DNA of 64,000 bases from a virus: positions 1 through 64,000 of IMG/VR virus record IMGVR_UViG_3300035698_027961, one strand, 5' to 3'. The position numbers and the translations under genes were made by a program. The notes beneath the pieces were generated by a model. It had not been told where the DNA came from, searched no databases, and was given only the letters and a program-made list of their open reading frames with translations. Numbering within the stretch: the stretch's first letter is position 1; each line of letters begins with the position of its first letter. Positions 54,901 to 62,536 of the stretch are shown one piece after another.

Positions 54901-57900
54901 TCCCCTGGTCTAGAGATATTGAAGAGACCGATGGAATCTCAACAGAAGTTTCACTATTAAAAATTAGTCCTTCGTCATGCCTTCCCTCTCCGAATGTTAA
55001 GTTTCCAAAAGACTTTGGCTTTCCGGTAGTTAGGTAGTCGCGACCAAGTATCCAGTTTCCAAAAACAAGTTCGTCTATCTCGGGTTCTATCTTGGTAAAT
55101 GATTTTACTAACTCTTTAATGGCCGGAACCGTTGGACCCTTTGGAAATGTCTGAAGTACTCCAGATATGGCACTTCTATATAGCTCACGATCCGTTGAGA
55201 CACCGAAGTTTCTAAAAAATGGAATATTTGTTAATGTTCCAAAGTTTGTGAGAAGCGCATCTCTTAGTGCCCCGTATCTGTAAGATACGTAATAGTTATC
55301 GCCTTCGGAGATTGCACCGCTAATACTCCAATCAATTTCATTATCACCGTACTCATACCAGACAACAATTTCATCCGCTAGATACGAGTAGCTAGCGAAG
55401 ATAAATCCATCCTTGTAGTCAATTGCAAGTTTGGTACCAATCTGTGGTATAAAGCTATTTAGGTATACTATCTCGATTGTATCACCGGCATCAACATTGG
55501 AGTCTCCGGGGATAATTATTGATATTCCGCTGGGAGTTATAGTTGCCGTTGGCTTGACTACGATATCAATTAGTCCAACTTCTGGCTCAAGTACGGTGAC
55601 ATTATTTATCGCCGGAGTTATAACTTCAATAGTGGATAATATAGGATTAGAGTTAGATATCTCAAATACATTACCAAGTGAGTCTCTGACAAAGTCGCTT
55701 CCATCGGTATCGACCAGAGAGTAATCCAGCGTTCCCGAGGCAATAGATATGGTTGCCGTACCTAGTGACTGTATCACGAATACCGACTCTACTTCGGAAA
55801 CTTTTACTAAATTCAACCTATCGTCAAATAATGTCTCACCTGTTTCGGTAGATATTGCCCCCACAAATTGTGTAGCGCTAGAGTCATAAATCTCAATTGA
55901 TAAGTTTGGTCCAGAAACCGAAGTTCTTTTGGCCCTTCTTTTCTTTAGATCTATTATGTTATTTTGAAAAGATATAGAGCTGGGGTCATAGATATTTTTA
56001 CCACCATTCTTTGCGGTGACTGATAGAGAAAGATCTGATGACTCGGGATTTCTATTTGATTCCGAGCTAGAATTTAAATCAGAGCCAAGCAAGTCCTGAA
56101 TCTGATATATTCCAGATATTGACAGAATCTTGCTCGGAAGAGCTATTGTATAGTTCTCAAGAACTTCGCATGTTGGAGTGATAATTCCATCAATAGATAC
56201 GAGAATATCATCTGATGCGAATATAAGGCTCTCATCTAAGTCTTGAATCGTGATTGAGTTTGAGCTAGTACTAACTAAATTATATGTTAAAACTGTATCC
56301 TCAGGCCTGTCGGTTGCTTTTATCTTCTTGTAAACACCCGAAGAAGTTATGATATTTTTAAATCTAGTATTTAAATCTCCATAGCTATAACTGGCGTTTC
56401 CGAGTTCTGTATTCTGAAGCTTAGAAACCGAAGCATAAACAACTCCGTTAGGATAGTCCACAGCGTAATCACCAACTATTCTTAGTCTAGATAAGTTTTT
56501 ATAAAATTCCGTACCTTTGTTATCAAGAAGAGCTCTAGATATTCTACTTTCATCTGTGCTTACAAATCCTTGAAAGCTTGTTGGTCTAAAGTACTTCTCT
56601 CTTTGAAATAGAGATGTGTTCACAAATGATATTGACTTATTAGATAAGTTTCCGATACCATCTAGAGTCTTATTTAATACCTGCTGGTTATCTAGCTTAA
56701 TAACCATGCCCTTAGTACCTATAGTCACTCTAGAGTTTACCGATGGTATCTCTGAGTTCGCAAATATAGCTGCAGATGTAATTATATTATTTGAGTCCGG
56801 AGTTCCAAAGAATCTGATATTGCTATCTTCAACGAAAACATCCTCGCCAATAACCTGCTCCCTAAAAAAGTAGTCTTGTGAGTTCTGGTCTATAATCTCC
56901 GCTGGAATTCCTGGAGAGAATATAATGCTGTTAATAGAGGCATTCGAAATAATCCTAGTTTCAAAGCAAGGTATTATGAATTCTCCTATAACTTTTAGCC
57001 TCTCCTCTTCGGATCTAGAAAAATTAGCTTCCTCGAAGTCTATATTCTTTACCTCCGGAGAGCGATCTCCTGAGAAAGCTATCTCTGTCTTTGTGTGAAA
57101 TAGCGGCTGATAAACCTCTCCAGTTGTTTGGTTTAATATTCTAAATACATCAGTTATGGGAGAGTTGATAGTTGATAGTCTAAAAGACTGCGATAGCCTA
57201 TTCTCAACAAGCTCCGGCATAACTTCTATATGATTCTTTGCCAAGTAGTCAACACCTTCGGCAAAAACTTCATCATACTCTATAACAATCTTAGCTTCGC
57301 TGCCTAACAGATCTCTACCTGGAGCCGGAACTATATCCTGATTATAAATTGTATAGTCTAAATTTTCAATAAACTCCCTTCTGTGAAAGTAGGAGGCAAC
57401 AAAACTTTGTCTATCAGTTCCTTTTGCCGGCTCTGAAGATCCAAATAGAAATACTTCACCAGTCTGATAGTTAACTGAAAACTGACCTGGTTTTGAAGGA
57501 AGACTATTGGCATTAAAGACCAATTCAAACTTAAATTCGTTGGGTATTAGGCTCTCATCATTTGAATATCTAATCTTTACGCCGTTAAGCTTTGGAACTG
57601 AATTGTCAGAGTTAACTATAGGAGCATTTTTCAAGAAGAAATTAGTCGTATTAGTCGGAACTGATTCTCTTGTAACCATATCCACCCTGCTTACGCTAAC
57701 CCTATCCTCAAGAATAAATCTTCCGGAGTTTTTATATAGATACGAAACTACTAGGGTATCTTCAACTGATGGCCTCGGCAGATTTCCAAATTCAGATAGT
57801 AGAAATTGATTATTATCAAGACTCTGAAATTCAAAAGCAAAATCCTGATCGTAAAAGTTGCTCTTTAAAGAGTACTTAAACTTTTCGATGTTATATTCTA

Positions 57901-58729
57901 CGCCTATATCCCCATCACAATCTTCTATCTCATTGCTCTTGATTAGTCTAACCGAAAGGAGTTTGATTACATTTGAATTCCTAAGGGTAACCAAATACCC
58001 ATCGAAAGAGTTTTCTTCTGTTTCAAGTGTTGAACTAATAATCTCATCGACAATCTCTACCTGCTGAAGAGAGATTGGGTAGTATGGTATCTGGCTTATT
58101 CTTGGGCTGATAGAAGAAATAGTGTAGTCTAAAATATCACCACGAGGTATGGATCCGCTTGAAAGCCTAGACACCCTAGTAATATCAAAAGCATTTTCAT
58201 TTGCTAGTCTATCTGTTGATCCGCGAGTTCTTGTCCTTAGTTCGTCAATAACTTCTTCGGAAATATAATTATTACTTAGGGCCTGGCCAATTGATTTTTG
58301 TGCAGTATATAATTCTTCAGCCTGGGCAGATAGTATATCTTTTATTGTTGTATTTTCCAACTCAAACAGGCTAGGGACTGACTCGAACATTCTGTCTCTA
58401 AACGGGTTTATGTTATCAATTCCAACGAAGAATAGCTCCCTGGTCGCGGAGTCAAATGGAATCGTATTTCCGACTAAAGAAGAAAAAGGAACATCTCCGG
58501 TATCAAGCATATTAACTAGGTAATAGTTTCCGGAAACCTGCGGCCGAGTCTTTATTATGGCGACTGCTCCGTCAACCTTAACCCCTATAATTTCAAGATT
58601 AGATACTGATCCATTTAAAGAATCAATTCTAAAATTCAATGAAGTTATTTTCTCTGATAATTGATCACTAAAGGTAATCTTTAGCTCAGAAGTTGACGGT
58701 ATTGAGAATGCGACTGGTCTTAATAGCAT
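48986..58729 (-). CDS. Giant LamG-containing virion protein (3247 aa)
   Basis: A single unbroken frame of nearly 10 kb. The N-terminus has 'NINPFRDRMFESVPSLFE', consistent with baseplate or tail attachment. It has at least three concanavalin-A/LamG-like modules, each with a 'GTIDMWIRPEW' or 'GTIELWISP' strand and a 'HHIAASW...LFIDGQE' or 'WHRIMCTY...MFVDGQE' pair: near residues 1270, 2100-2230 and 2860-3070; a partial one is near 2020. An Asp-Ala-Tyr repeat lies near 2120. The C-terminus ends 'ALVRFKKPKC'. AAGG precedes the ATG. It lies between the baseplate J-like and 1511-aa genes, so it is probably a tail or host-binding structure; glycan binding by the LamG modules is inference. Confidence 0.8.
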   Translation of the reverse strand: MLLRPVAFSIPSTSELKITFSDQLSEKITSLNFRIDSLNGSVSNLEIIGVKVDGAVAIIKTRPQVSGNYYLVNMLDTGDVPFSSLVGNTIPFDSATRELFFVGIDNINPFRDRMFESVPSLFELENTTIKDILSAQAEELYTAQKSIGQALSNNYISEEVIDELRTRTRGSTDRLANENAFDITRVSRLSSGSIPRGDILDYTISSISPRISQIPYYPISLQQVEIVDEIISSTLETEENSFDGYLVTLRNSNVIKLLSVRLIKSNEIEDCDGDIGVEYNIEKFKYSLKSNFYDQDFAFEFQSLDNNQFLLSEFGNLPRPSVEDTLVVSYLYKNSGRFILEDRVSVSRVDMVTRESVPTNTTNFFLKNAPIVNSDNSVPKLNGVKIRYSNDESLIPNEFKFELVFNANSLPSKPGQFSVNYQTGEVFLFGSSEPAKGTDRQSFVASYFHRREFIENLDYTIYNQDIVPAPGRDLLGSEAKIVIEYDEVFAEGVDYLAKNHIEVMPELVENRLSQSFRLSTINSPITDVFRILNQTTGEVYQPLFHTKTEIAFSGDRSPEVKNIDFEEANFSRSEEERLKVIGEFIIPCFETRIISNASINSIIFSPGIPAEIIDQNSQDYFFREQVIGEDVFVEDSNIRFFGTPDSNNIITSAAIFANSEIPSVNSRVTIGTKGMVIKLDNQQVLNKTLDGIGNLSNKSISFVNTSLFQREKYFRPTSFQGFVSTDESRISRALLDNKGTEFYKNLSRLRIVGDYAVDYPNGVVYASVSKLQNTELGNASYSYGDLNTRFKNIITSSGVYKKIKATDRPEDTVLTYNLVSTSSNSITIQDLDESLIFASDDILVSIDGIITPTCEVLENYTIALPSKILSISGIYQIQDLLGSDLNSSSESNRNPESSDLSLSVTAKNGGKNIYDPSSISFQNNIIDLKKRRAKRTSVSGPNLSIEIYDSSATQFVGAISTETGETLFDDRLNLVKVSEVESVFVIQSLGTATISIASGTLDYSLVDTDGSDFVRDSLGNVFEISNSNPILSTIEVITPAINNVTVLEPEVGLIDIVVKPTATITPSGISIIIPGDSNVDAGDTIEIVYLNSFIPQIGTKLAIDYKDGFIFASYSYLADEIVVWYEYGDNEIDWSISGAISEGDNYYVSYRYGALRDALLTNFGTLTNIPFFRNFGVSTDRELYRSAISGVLQTFPKGPTVPAIKELVKSFTKIEPEIDELVFGNWILGRDYLTTGKPKSFGNLTFGEGRHDEGLIFNSETSVEIPSVSSISLDQGTIDMWIRPEWSGISNDAELTFQIDKIGIDKDNLIQNSDPFDFNNNWSLLPSPITVGSTDATGVGIRISNYKSDSTQDGGLDSGIFALYKEKGNLGRNQDMSFRAILKSESFGAQINDLRRIEYYENYKSVLCEDETPDEVFFTVGIHGPSNIVDGPWPFQLFNPVTRYSSGSVLFADTYKVGGFNLNLTEVPNFDLQVDQISGDEIDNFSGPYSLRSCKCEVVSSVDNLSGFNDLSIRIDMVSGFDLSDFKSAVNIIDNSPSIFMISDQNGSLYQVIGFYNNTDLITDSIPDLFTGVLVKKFAENNQALRNLNSEEINSSMPLGYLRMMFKNVEVLTKFDHSKSSQFFGFKKFHLVNWGHDTELYIQKNIKTNQVYFSINKYSGKLFYTDLFYLCNFQIDLDIDSESLSGFIVGNLDGNYISDINLSQFYGTVTNRFSNKDVYIGPESFNPDSSTFSISKNDSSVEVIGQPNNLFDSEGIFVWFDDLCSINSERQAGQWVFKTKSNKSAITPFDVEISQDNYNILYETVPSYHKFSGVITTDGEFSSVVRSREDSDLCSPDSSKRAKFKFCGNGLLEEGGWSKIEDSESELINVIVGGRYTSVESWNKDGDFDTSTQDGIYRAGPSTEGLECLGGQSRLVADIISSDNFDYTISMRVIDVGDNIIGMSSGSFTGIYSGNLTGISPIVISNKVINAKLQLAFDSGGSHLICLIDSEINEILGTVPYNWNDSGFHEYRMVCNTEDNRVSIYVDQLIAFEFMISDFVVPSSNPMVGVTLLDSETVDPSEFYLFNSGNIIDIDLIYGDFYEEFSNSKLESSDVIISTDSKVEFEFNIDGLDGYLDAYDAYDAYDGYSLDMGIDEMLLCSDKIRYLVDSKNNDEQRFSIFKDGKGFLNFRIVDASRSNGKDMSVYNLATNIKNFVAGEVHHIAASWKFNSVDEKDEMHLFIDGQEAPNIFKFGGKVPVKLNDKFRDVSREVLYDFFTNNIDFCKSYTMGVVSAGSSIFQSPQPIFSQDMIGRSVIIKNSTIAGSLIGQEYIIRSVIDSNQVTFGSGDNLSLITFQVSTSDIEFELPPTAGLSNKILTDLRNVKFAIFRKAQDGAKEEMAGVGYQVVDGEYSVVSGFNATNPKFRYNIDTRVIEFIGRDEDCNYFQTVLLSDAEVSIKTFGLNIENCKFTLGLTTSSYVSQKSDIFNEMSVIRTRGKEPISLKDVSIRRIVMENTIIESSEPIISGDRYLIDFNFPLESELGYNKLTSESGQLIKQNLGRKLSVVFDSDNVDFCDFDGYDGYTEASSTITITGETTDGSNFETFLISKNGQIDGSKFFIRVDEVYGSLLTIDNDYSESGMIKIIETDPISTPNNGGESAEVYDYKNGHFILSVSGSDSESPFEIPPGYYTVEYPSYLNITLNSLGDKIQIGSDYKRMNNFGGIIDQFRIISEMSSDTRVAELETSGTRSVTDDFNLSTPYCADSKTLALIPFDSPFDLQSRRLRRLRFLDTQLNESFGLNRREKDTLLPLVNNYEEFFRAMMNFGYSPDDSNRAYVETHMADGGPIFNTANFYQNVNEFPRSDKSVNSKFGLSGNFSTGRGLVYLNNDGKFRSPQGTIELWISPTVDTFVDRERRYYVDISSASRERVISRDSNTIVLPNAASEIISVTLVSSSSEYREFYSEVERGTILFDEISRSKLSGRLEGGTGSLKNFGSHSVLSADGKVIKLAESLPKNNVDVIVTYIPLGSSKDRVSIFKTEDNNIVFSITAGGIDNVISVDVDWKKNTWHRIMCTYRTGTDNDSMRMFVDGQEGGFIKYGTGIVYGTGFVYGQYISRPGQIRTRKFNIPLSNDLKLIAIGSDTMGYNNCRSRIDNLRFSRVIRDVFRASNGDYVDLGYSSNLSSAVPVILDDATTFILDFDASLNVVDNFATVIDPVSGIYNFDVEVYDNFDRVIGVDDGAIEDLIVDLVNRLKPAHTNALVRFKKPKC
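52346..52381 (-). repeat. Asp-Ala-Tyr tandem repeat in the giant virion protein
   Basis: Four nine-base units encode DAY-DAY-DAY-DGY. The units differ at synonymous positions (GAC/GAT, GCT/GCC, TAC/TAT), so the amino-acid pattern is kept although the DNA has diverged, unlike a fresh slippage repeat. It lies at the start of the second LamG-like module. Confidence 0.8.
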
Positions 58730-58737
58730 GTTTAACC

Positions 58738-61700
58738 TTATGTAATCCTAAAATCTTTTCTTGAAACGGGAGTTATTAGAATTTCTCCAGCTATAATAGA
58801 CTGATTGTCAAGAGCTTTAATCGAACTTCTTCTTCCGGGCTTTCCCGACTCATTGAATAGTGACAAATTAAATGAATCTACACCAGGAACTGAAGTTGCT
58901 GCATTTATAATATCAGAGTAATCTATTGTACTACCTAGTGTCCCACTATTTAAAAGATTTGCTATTGCGTTTGATACATTCTGAACCATACTGGATGTTT
59001 CAGCTATAGCATCTTGGTTTATAATAACCTCTCCGCCTGCATCAACTTCCAATAGTGGACATTCTTTTACCAGAACATCTGCAGTAATAGATCTGACATT
59101 CTCCAGGTTAGCTGTTACATCCTGAATTAGCCGATTTATATTGTACCTAATTGTTAATCTTTCACCCTCTACTGGTGCTGAGAACTTATAATTCGCAAAG
59201 TACGAATCACCGACACCGGGTTGATTCTGAGAGAGTACGGATATGGTACCCAGGAGCGAACCGCCAGGACTTCTAAATCCGGATGATACCGATATGCTCG
59301 ATACTCTGGCAAAGACCTTATTGGTTATAACCCTTCCGCTTGATTGAAAGAAGAGATCCTCAAAGTCATTGTTGTTGTAAATCAAGACGTTTACAACTAG
59401 TCTTTCACCGGGAGTATAAGATAGACTTGAGTTTGCGGAGGTTGGCGGAATCACAAAACTTGCTCTATTGACCAATGCGTCTTCCGCTACAAAACCGAAT
59501 GCATACCTTGAATTATTAACTTTCTGGCCCAAGAGATCAAATGTTTTAGATGAATCTAGTGATTCTATTGAATCAACCCTTGCTATCCCGATGTTATTTG
59601 GAATTGAGGATAATGATAACTCTCCTGCAATTGCAGAAGCCAAATTAAAAGTTCTTCCATTAATTGAGTTACCTGCGGTTATTTGCAAGCTCATTCTTGT
59701 TAACGTTTCTCCGGAAGCCCTAATCTTTCCAGCTCTGGTTGAACCTGAAATATTTACCGATAATCTAGACGGACCAAACCTCATTATACTGAGCGGGTCG
59801 CCCGCAATATCGTACTCAAAAAATAACGGCTGATTTGAAGAGCTTATCGTAGATAGTGATGAATTTAAAAGTTTATTTGTTCCATCAGATCCACTAATCG
59901 GAAGAGATGATAGTGATATTGAAGATACAATATTATTTATCTCTGCAACGTAATCTATAAATACTTCATCTTGCGTTAGAAATAAATCTCTGACATCTTG
60001 AAGTATACCTATAGACTGAAGAAAGTTTTCGGATGGTAGATTGATAATATTATTTGAAAAAGAGCCATCAGATTGCTGAATATTATAAATTTCAAACTTA
60101 TTATATTTGACTATAATATCGGATAAGTTATCAACCGGTGAGTCGGATGGCAAAGTAATAACCCTGTTTGAAAATGAACCATCAAATCTTAGTGTATTGT
60201 ACAGTTCTAGTCCATCAGAAGTTTTTATTGATATTATATTATCAATAACGGGCTGGGAAGATGGTATTGTAACCCTAAAAACACTTAAACCATTCTCAAC
60301 AACCTGGGATACGGCACCGGACGTAGATACTATAGAATGAGCTGATATTACACGGCTAATATCATTTTCAACCACAATTCTATACTCTAGATCGTCCTCA
60401 GTTCTTTCAACTACCGATGACTCGCTAGCGATAAAGGCTGATGTTCCCCAATCAACTGAGTCACCAACCTCTGAGTCTAGTGCCTGTGAAGCATTGAATT
60501 CACCGTTGTAATCTATATACTTATCGTAGAATAGCCTCCATGTGTAATCTACGCTTAGCACGTCGGAGGGGGATGGAAGAGTTTTTCCAGATATTACTAT
60601 CTCGCCCTTCAAATTTAGGCCAGTCTCTGGGTCTATATTTTGAGACTGAATGGTATATATTTCTCCAGTTGAAAAATTTCTAACCCTACTCACTGTTAGG
60701 GCTGGAGAGTGGCTCAGCTGAATAACTCTTCTATCTGAAGACAAAACCTTTGAGTTCTCGGAGGAAATAAATATATCCTGATAAACATTTAGTATTTCAT
60801 CTATGTTTGAAAAGCGAAGAGCATCTATCGAATTTATTGATTTTTTAATTATGTTCTCAGCGCTAACCTCTTTTTCGCCAGAAATAAATCTAATCTTATC
60901 AAATCCAAACGGACTTCCTCCCGTCTCAGGGTTTAAGTCCTTTAGAAGCTGATAGTTTCCATATAGATTACCGTCTGCATCAGTAAAAGCTTCAGCTAGT
61001 ATTCCGGACGAAGTTCCGGTTATAGATATAACTGAATCTGCAGGCTGCGCAGGTAGAATACCCTGCCTAAATGCTCTCAGCCTTCTTTCTTCGGAGGTTA
61101 AAGTTCTATCTAGGGTTCCCTGCCCTAGAATGTAATCATTTCTATCGTCAGTCGGGTTTCCGGTTCCAGACTTATCTGTATAGATATATGACTCTACAAA
61201 TTCTTCCAGCTGGGTTCCTAATATATAGAGATCAACTTTACCACCAGTTCCCGAATTTAAAATTCTAAAACTGCCATCATTAACCTGAATCGTCTCGGTT
61301 CCATCGCGAAGCATTAGCGTGTTACCGGGTGTAATAACTATAGCATCATTTACACCACTAACTGATAAGCCCGCATTTCTATATCCAAATTCAGTTCCAG
61401 TATTTGAGCCGCTAAATACTGAAAAAACTCTGGACCTAAATACGGCATCGCTTTCTTGGTTAGCTCCGCCATTGAAAGATGTTATGTTTGTAATGTTCAT
61501 CGCGTCTTCAAGGTTGCTATCAATTATTTGATAGCTTGCTATATTTCCGGATGTGCCAGGAATATTAGATGAAACTGGAATTTCTATAGCAAAGTTATCC
61601 GTGATTCCAACAACATTAAGCGCTGAACTAATTCTGTTGGCTGTGGCAGAAAACTTACCTCTTTCTGCTGCCGACATAACAAAATTTCCTATGGTCTTGA

Positions 61701-62049
61701 AATTTAAACCATTTCTGGCGGATACCACTGTACCAGCGGGAATTTGAATATCTTCTATTATCTGATTTGTGCTAAATACGACTATACCATTAGAAGGTGT
61801 TCCTGGGGATTTGACTATTCCAAAATTTCTAGCCCACCGGTCTAAATCTTTTCCTGTCGCGGAATCGGGTGATTGTTTTTCCGCGACCAAAGCAACCGAG
61901 GTATGAAGCCGCTCAAGCTGGTCGGCCTGCATATCAATAAATAAATCCCGTGAAACAGTTCCGGGCTTGGTATCCAGGTTGGGCTGGGTCAACCTAAGCC
62001 TTTCAAGCATAGAATTAACAATTTCGCTAAATGATCTAAATATTGCCAA
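58738..62049 (-). CDS. Baseplate J-like protein
   Basis: 1103 aa, TTG start at 62049 with AGGA eight bases upstream. The N-terminal third is the baseplate J/gp6 type: 'RSFSEIVNSMLERL', 'PGTVSRDLFIDMQADQLERL', 'ATGKDLDRWARNFGI', 'IPAGTVVSARNGLNF', 'NIPGTSGNIASYQI' and 'TSFNGGANQESDAVFRSRV'. The C-terminal 'INAATSVPGVDSFNLSLF' also fits this family. It forms wedge contacts in contractile-tail baseplates. It is far longer than P2 gpJ (about 300 aa) because of long inserted beta-rich regions in the middle. It lies between the gp25-like and giant virion genes, as expected for a baseplate operon. Confidence 0.92.
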   Translation of the reverse strand: MAIFRSFSEIVNSMLERLRLTQPNLDTKPGTVSRDLFIDMQADQLERLHTSVALVAEKQSPDSATGKDLDRWARNFGIVKSPGTPSNGIVVFSTNQIIEDIQIPAGTVVSARNGLNFKTIGNFVMSAAERGKFSATANRISSALNVVGITDNFAIEIPVSSNIPGTSGNIASYQIIDSNLEDAMNITNITSFNGGANQESDAVFRSRVFSVFSGSNTGTEFGYRNAGLSVSGVNDAIVITPGNTLMLRDGTETIQVNDGSFRILNSGTGGKVDLYILGTQLEEFVESYIYTDKSGTGNPTDDRNDYILGQGTLDRTLTSEERRLRAFRQGILPAQPADSVISITGTSSGILAEAFTDADGNLYGNYQLLKDLNPETGGSPFGFDKIRFISGEKEVSAENIIKKSINSIDALRFSNIDEILNVYQDIFISSENSKVLSSDRRVIQLSHSPALTVSRVRNFSTGEIYTIQSQNIDPETGLNLKGEIVISGKTLPSPSDVLSVDYTWRLFYDKYIDYNGEFNASQALDSEVGDSVDWGTSAFIASESSVVERTEDDLEYRIVVENDISRVISAHSIVSTSGAVSQVVENGLSVFRVTIPSSQPVIDNIISIKTSDGLELYNTLRFDGSFSNRVITLPSDSPVDNLSDIIVKYNKFEIYNIQQSDGSFSNNIINLPSENFLQSIGILQDVRDLFLTQDEVFIDYVAEINNIVSSISLSSLPISGSDGTNKLLNSSLSTISSSNQPLFFEYDIAGDPLSIMRFGPSRLSVNISGSTRAGKIRASGETLTRMSLQITAGNSINGRTFNLASAIAGELSLSSIPNNIGIARVDSIESLDSSKTFDLLGQKVNNSRYAFGFVAEDALVNRASFVIPPTSANSSLSYTPGERLVVNVLIYNNNDFEDLFFQSSGRVITNKVFARVSSISVSSGFRSPGGSLLGTISVLSQNQPGVGDSYFANYKFSAPVEGERLTIRYNINRLIQDVTANLENVRSITADVLVKECPLLEVDAGGEVIINQDAIAETSSMVQNVSNAIANLLNSGTLGSTIDYSDIINAATSVPGVDSFNLSLFNESGKPGRRSSIKALDNQSIIAGEILITPVSRKDFRIT

Positions 62050-62059
62050 AGTAAAAATC

Positions 62060-62491
62060 CTATACTAAACGAACTGTTATTGATTCGGTAATAGTTGTTA
62101 TTGCGCCAGTCTGTATACTTATAAATATACTGTAAAGTCTTGGGTCTGTGATGTCTCGCTCAACTGATAGTCCTAGTATAGATAGTATTCTCTCACCTGG
62201 GGATAAGAATTGACGCCTACCCTGGGAAGACTGAAGGGCAATAAGCTTTCGAAGAGCTTCCCTTGCGGAAGACTCAAGATCTATCTCTAGAAGATTCTGA
62301 TCTGCTACAGAACCTATAGTCAGAGAGCCCACATCGCTTCCATACCTAGGATGATACTTGTTTTCACCTAGGGCGGTGAGCATAATCTTAACTATGTCTT
62401 GTCTTAGCTTTTGGTTATCTACAACGATATCAACCAAGCCATCTTGGCTTAGCTTTATGTCGCCATTTTCTATTTTTAAATCAAAAGACAT
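62060..62491 (-). CDS. gp25-like baseplate wedge protein
   Basis: 143 aa, typical for T4 gp25/P2 gpW. 'NQKLRQDIVKIMLTALGENKY' followed by 'HPRYGSDVGSLTIG' is the family core (a region also resembling lysozyme-like gp25), and the later 'REALRKLIAL' and 'DPRLYSIFISIQTG' complete the fold. It starts with ATG at 62491 after AGGTGAG. Immediately followed by baseplate J, the usual gene order. It supports a contractile tail. Confidence 0.93.
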   Translation of the reverse strand: MSFDLKIENGDIKLSQDGLVDIVVDNQKLRQDIVKIMLTALGENKYHPRYGSDVGSLTIGSVADQNLLEIDLESSAREALRKLIALQSSQGRRQFLSPGERILSILGLSVERDITDPRLYSIFISIQTGAITTITESITVRLV

Positions 62492-62536
62492 GGCTTTGGC
62501 TCACCTCATACTATTTTACTAAAATAATAGAATGAG

